From positions 1-6,351 of the forward strand of contig JAEOTI010000276.1 in assembly GCA_016839955.1 (NCBI GenBank): DNA of 6,351 nt. The letters run 5' to 3'. Of this stretch, positions 5,816-6,351 are shown piece after piece (positions within the stretch are counted from its first letter, which is position 1; each line of letters begins with the position of its first letter). The notes beneath the pieces are model-generated. The model searched no databases and was not told the DNA's origin. It saw only the letters and a list, made by a program, of their open reading frames with translations. Position numbers and translations under genes: made by a program. The DNA comes from Candidatus Hodarchaeota archaeon. Lineage in GTDB: Archaea > Asgardarchaeota > Heimdallarchaeia > Hodarchaeales > YT1-057.

Positions 5816-6351
5816 TTATTTAGAGATGACTTGCTCAACAGTGTTCAAAATTGGAGGTAAACAACTTACCACTAAATCTGGAAAATCATATAATAATGTC
5901 TTCGTTGATACGGTATTTGTAGTTAAGTAATGATTTTTCAGTTTTTCAAGAACTCTTCGAAGTCTTTCTTCTCCACGTTCTGAAAGAGAAAGACTGTGTA
6001 TAATCAAAGGTATTACCGATTTTGCGCCTTTGTTTTGATACCATTCAACTGATTTAAGAAGAGTGTTTCCAGTAGATAATATATCATCGACAAGGAAAAC
6101 ATCTCTTCCTTTAGGGTCAATAGCACTACCGGTAATTTCTACAGTGTGAGAATCTGTTCGACGCTTTCCAGAACTTGGTAGGGACATACGAACGCTTCCA
6201 AATTCATCAGCAGTTACAATTAAAGGGTTGGAAACATCATATTTCTTTTTAGCTTCTTCAATAATATATGGAACAAGCGATATTTTCTTTATCTTTCCTA
6301 TTGACAACAGATTTTTAAAAAAAACAAAAGATTCAGGAGGATGTGGTTCAA
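5816..6351 (-). CDS. prs: Ribose-phosphate pyrophosphokinase (PRPP synthetase), C-terminal part; 5' end outside the window
   Basis: PRPP synthetase transfers pyrophosphate from ATP to ribose 5-phosphate, supplying PRPP for purine, pyrimidine, NAD and amino-acid synthesis. The frame is open from the right edge to the TAA at 5816, giving 177 visible residues; roughly the first third to two fifths of the protein is missing. A TTG at 6307 is in frame but lies inside conserved sequence, so it is not the start. The fragment begins at EPHPPESFVFF, corresponding to the family's DxH / ENLSA-type region. It continues with TADEFGSVR and KRRTDSHTVEI, and the PRPP-binding loop VDDILSTGNT (6062-6091), whose two aspartates are conserved. 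The TVEI..., GRDV and VDDI-STG pattern resembles archaeal PRPP synthetases more than the classical bacterial VDDMIDTAGT. Other phosphoribosyltransferases share the loop, but the upstream motifs favour Prs. The unknown gene follows 14 nt later. Confidence 0.85.
   Translation of the reverse strand, partial: EPHPPESFVFFKNLLSIGKIKKISLVPYIIEEAKKKYDVSNPLIVTADEFGSVRMSLPSSGKRRTDSHTVEITGSAIDPKGRDVFLVDDILSTGNTLLKSVEWYQNKGAKSVIPLIIHSLSLSERGEERLRRVLEKLKNHYLTTNTVSTKTLLYDFPDLVVSCLPPILNTVEQVISK

Noticed and set aside
5733..5930. 65-codon plus-strand open frame
   Set aside because: It is antisense to the unknown gene and the end of prs, with no support.
6305..6307. TTG as the start of the PRPP synthetase gene
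   Set aside because: The frame stays open to the window edge and the upstream codons encode conserved family residues (HPPESFVFF), so the gene is cut by the edge, not started here.
1..6351. CRISPR array, tRNA or rRNA genes
   Set aside because: No regularly spaced repeats, cloverleaf or conserved rRNA segments were seen on either strand by eye.

Overview
The window looks like an AT-rich prokaryotic chromosome segment of ordinary housekeeping and central-metabolism genes, with an IS607-type insertion sequence at its left side. The insertion sequence is visibly richer in GC than its surroundings. The host could be archaeal: the phosphoribosyl-pyrophosphate synthetase fragment reads like the archaeal form, and AT-rich TATA-like boxes lie upstream of tnpA and tpiA. 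However, the triosephosphate isomerase is the bacterial/eukaryotic-length form, Shine-Dalgarno sites are clear, and a sigma70-like promoter can be read before cysS. The domain of life is therefore left open.

Layout. Positions 1-186 hold a cysteine-rich open frame of uncertain status that enters from the left edge. About 187-2161 is an IS607-family element on the minus strand, with tnpA (serine recombinase, 1536-2111) and tnpB (RNA-guided nuclease, 241-1539) overlapping by 4 nt. The 3' end of tnpB and the sequence just after it carry nested inverted repeats expected of the TnpB guide (omega) RNA scaffold. Positions 2112-2317 are an AT-rich intergenic stretch with repeated TGTTAA motifs and the cysS promoter region. 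cysS (2318-3760, plus) encodes cysteinyl-tRNA synthetase. It converges on a minus-strand pair, tpiA (4437-5195) followed directly by deoC (3777-4424). Upstream of these, also on the minus strand, are a protein of unknown function (5283-5801) and the C-terminal part of a PRPP synthetase (5816 to the right edge), which probably share a transcript.

Working together. PRPP synthetase turns ribose 5-phosphate and ATP into PRPP. DeoC splits deoxyribose 5-phosphate into acetaldehyde and glyceraldehyde 3-phosphate, and TpiA interconverts that triose phosphate with dihydroxyacetone phosphate. The right half is thus a pentose/nucleotide-to-glycolysis cluster, with one unrecognised helical protein beside prs. 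No novel multi-gene system is evident. The parts most worth checking are the apparently intact TnpA/TnpB/omega-RNA element, the broken-looking cysteine-rich frame beside it, and the unknown protein in the prs operon.
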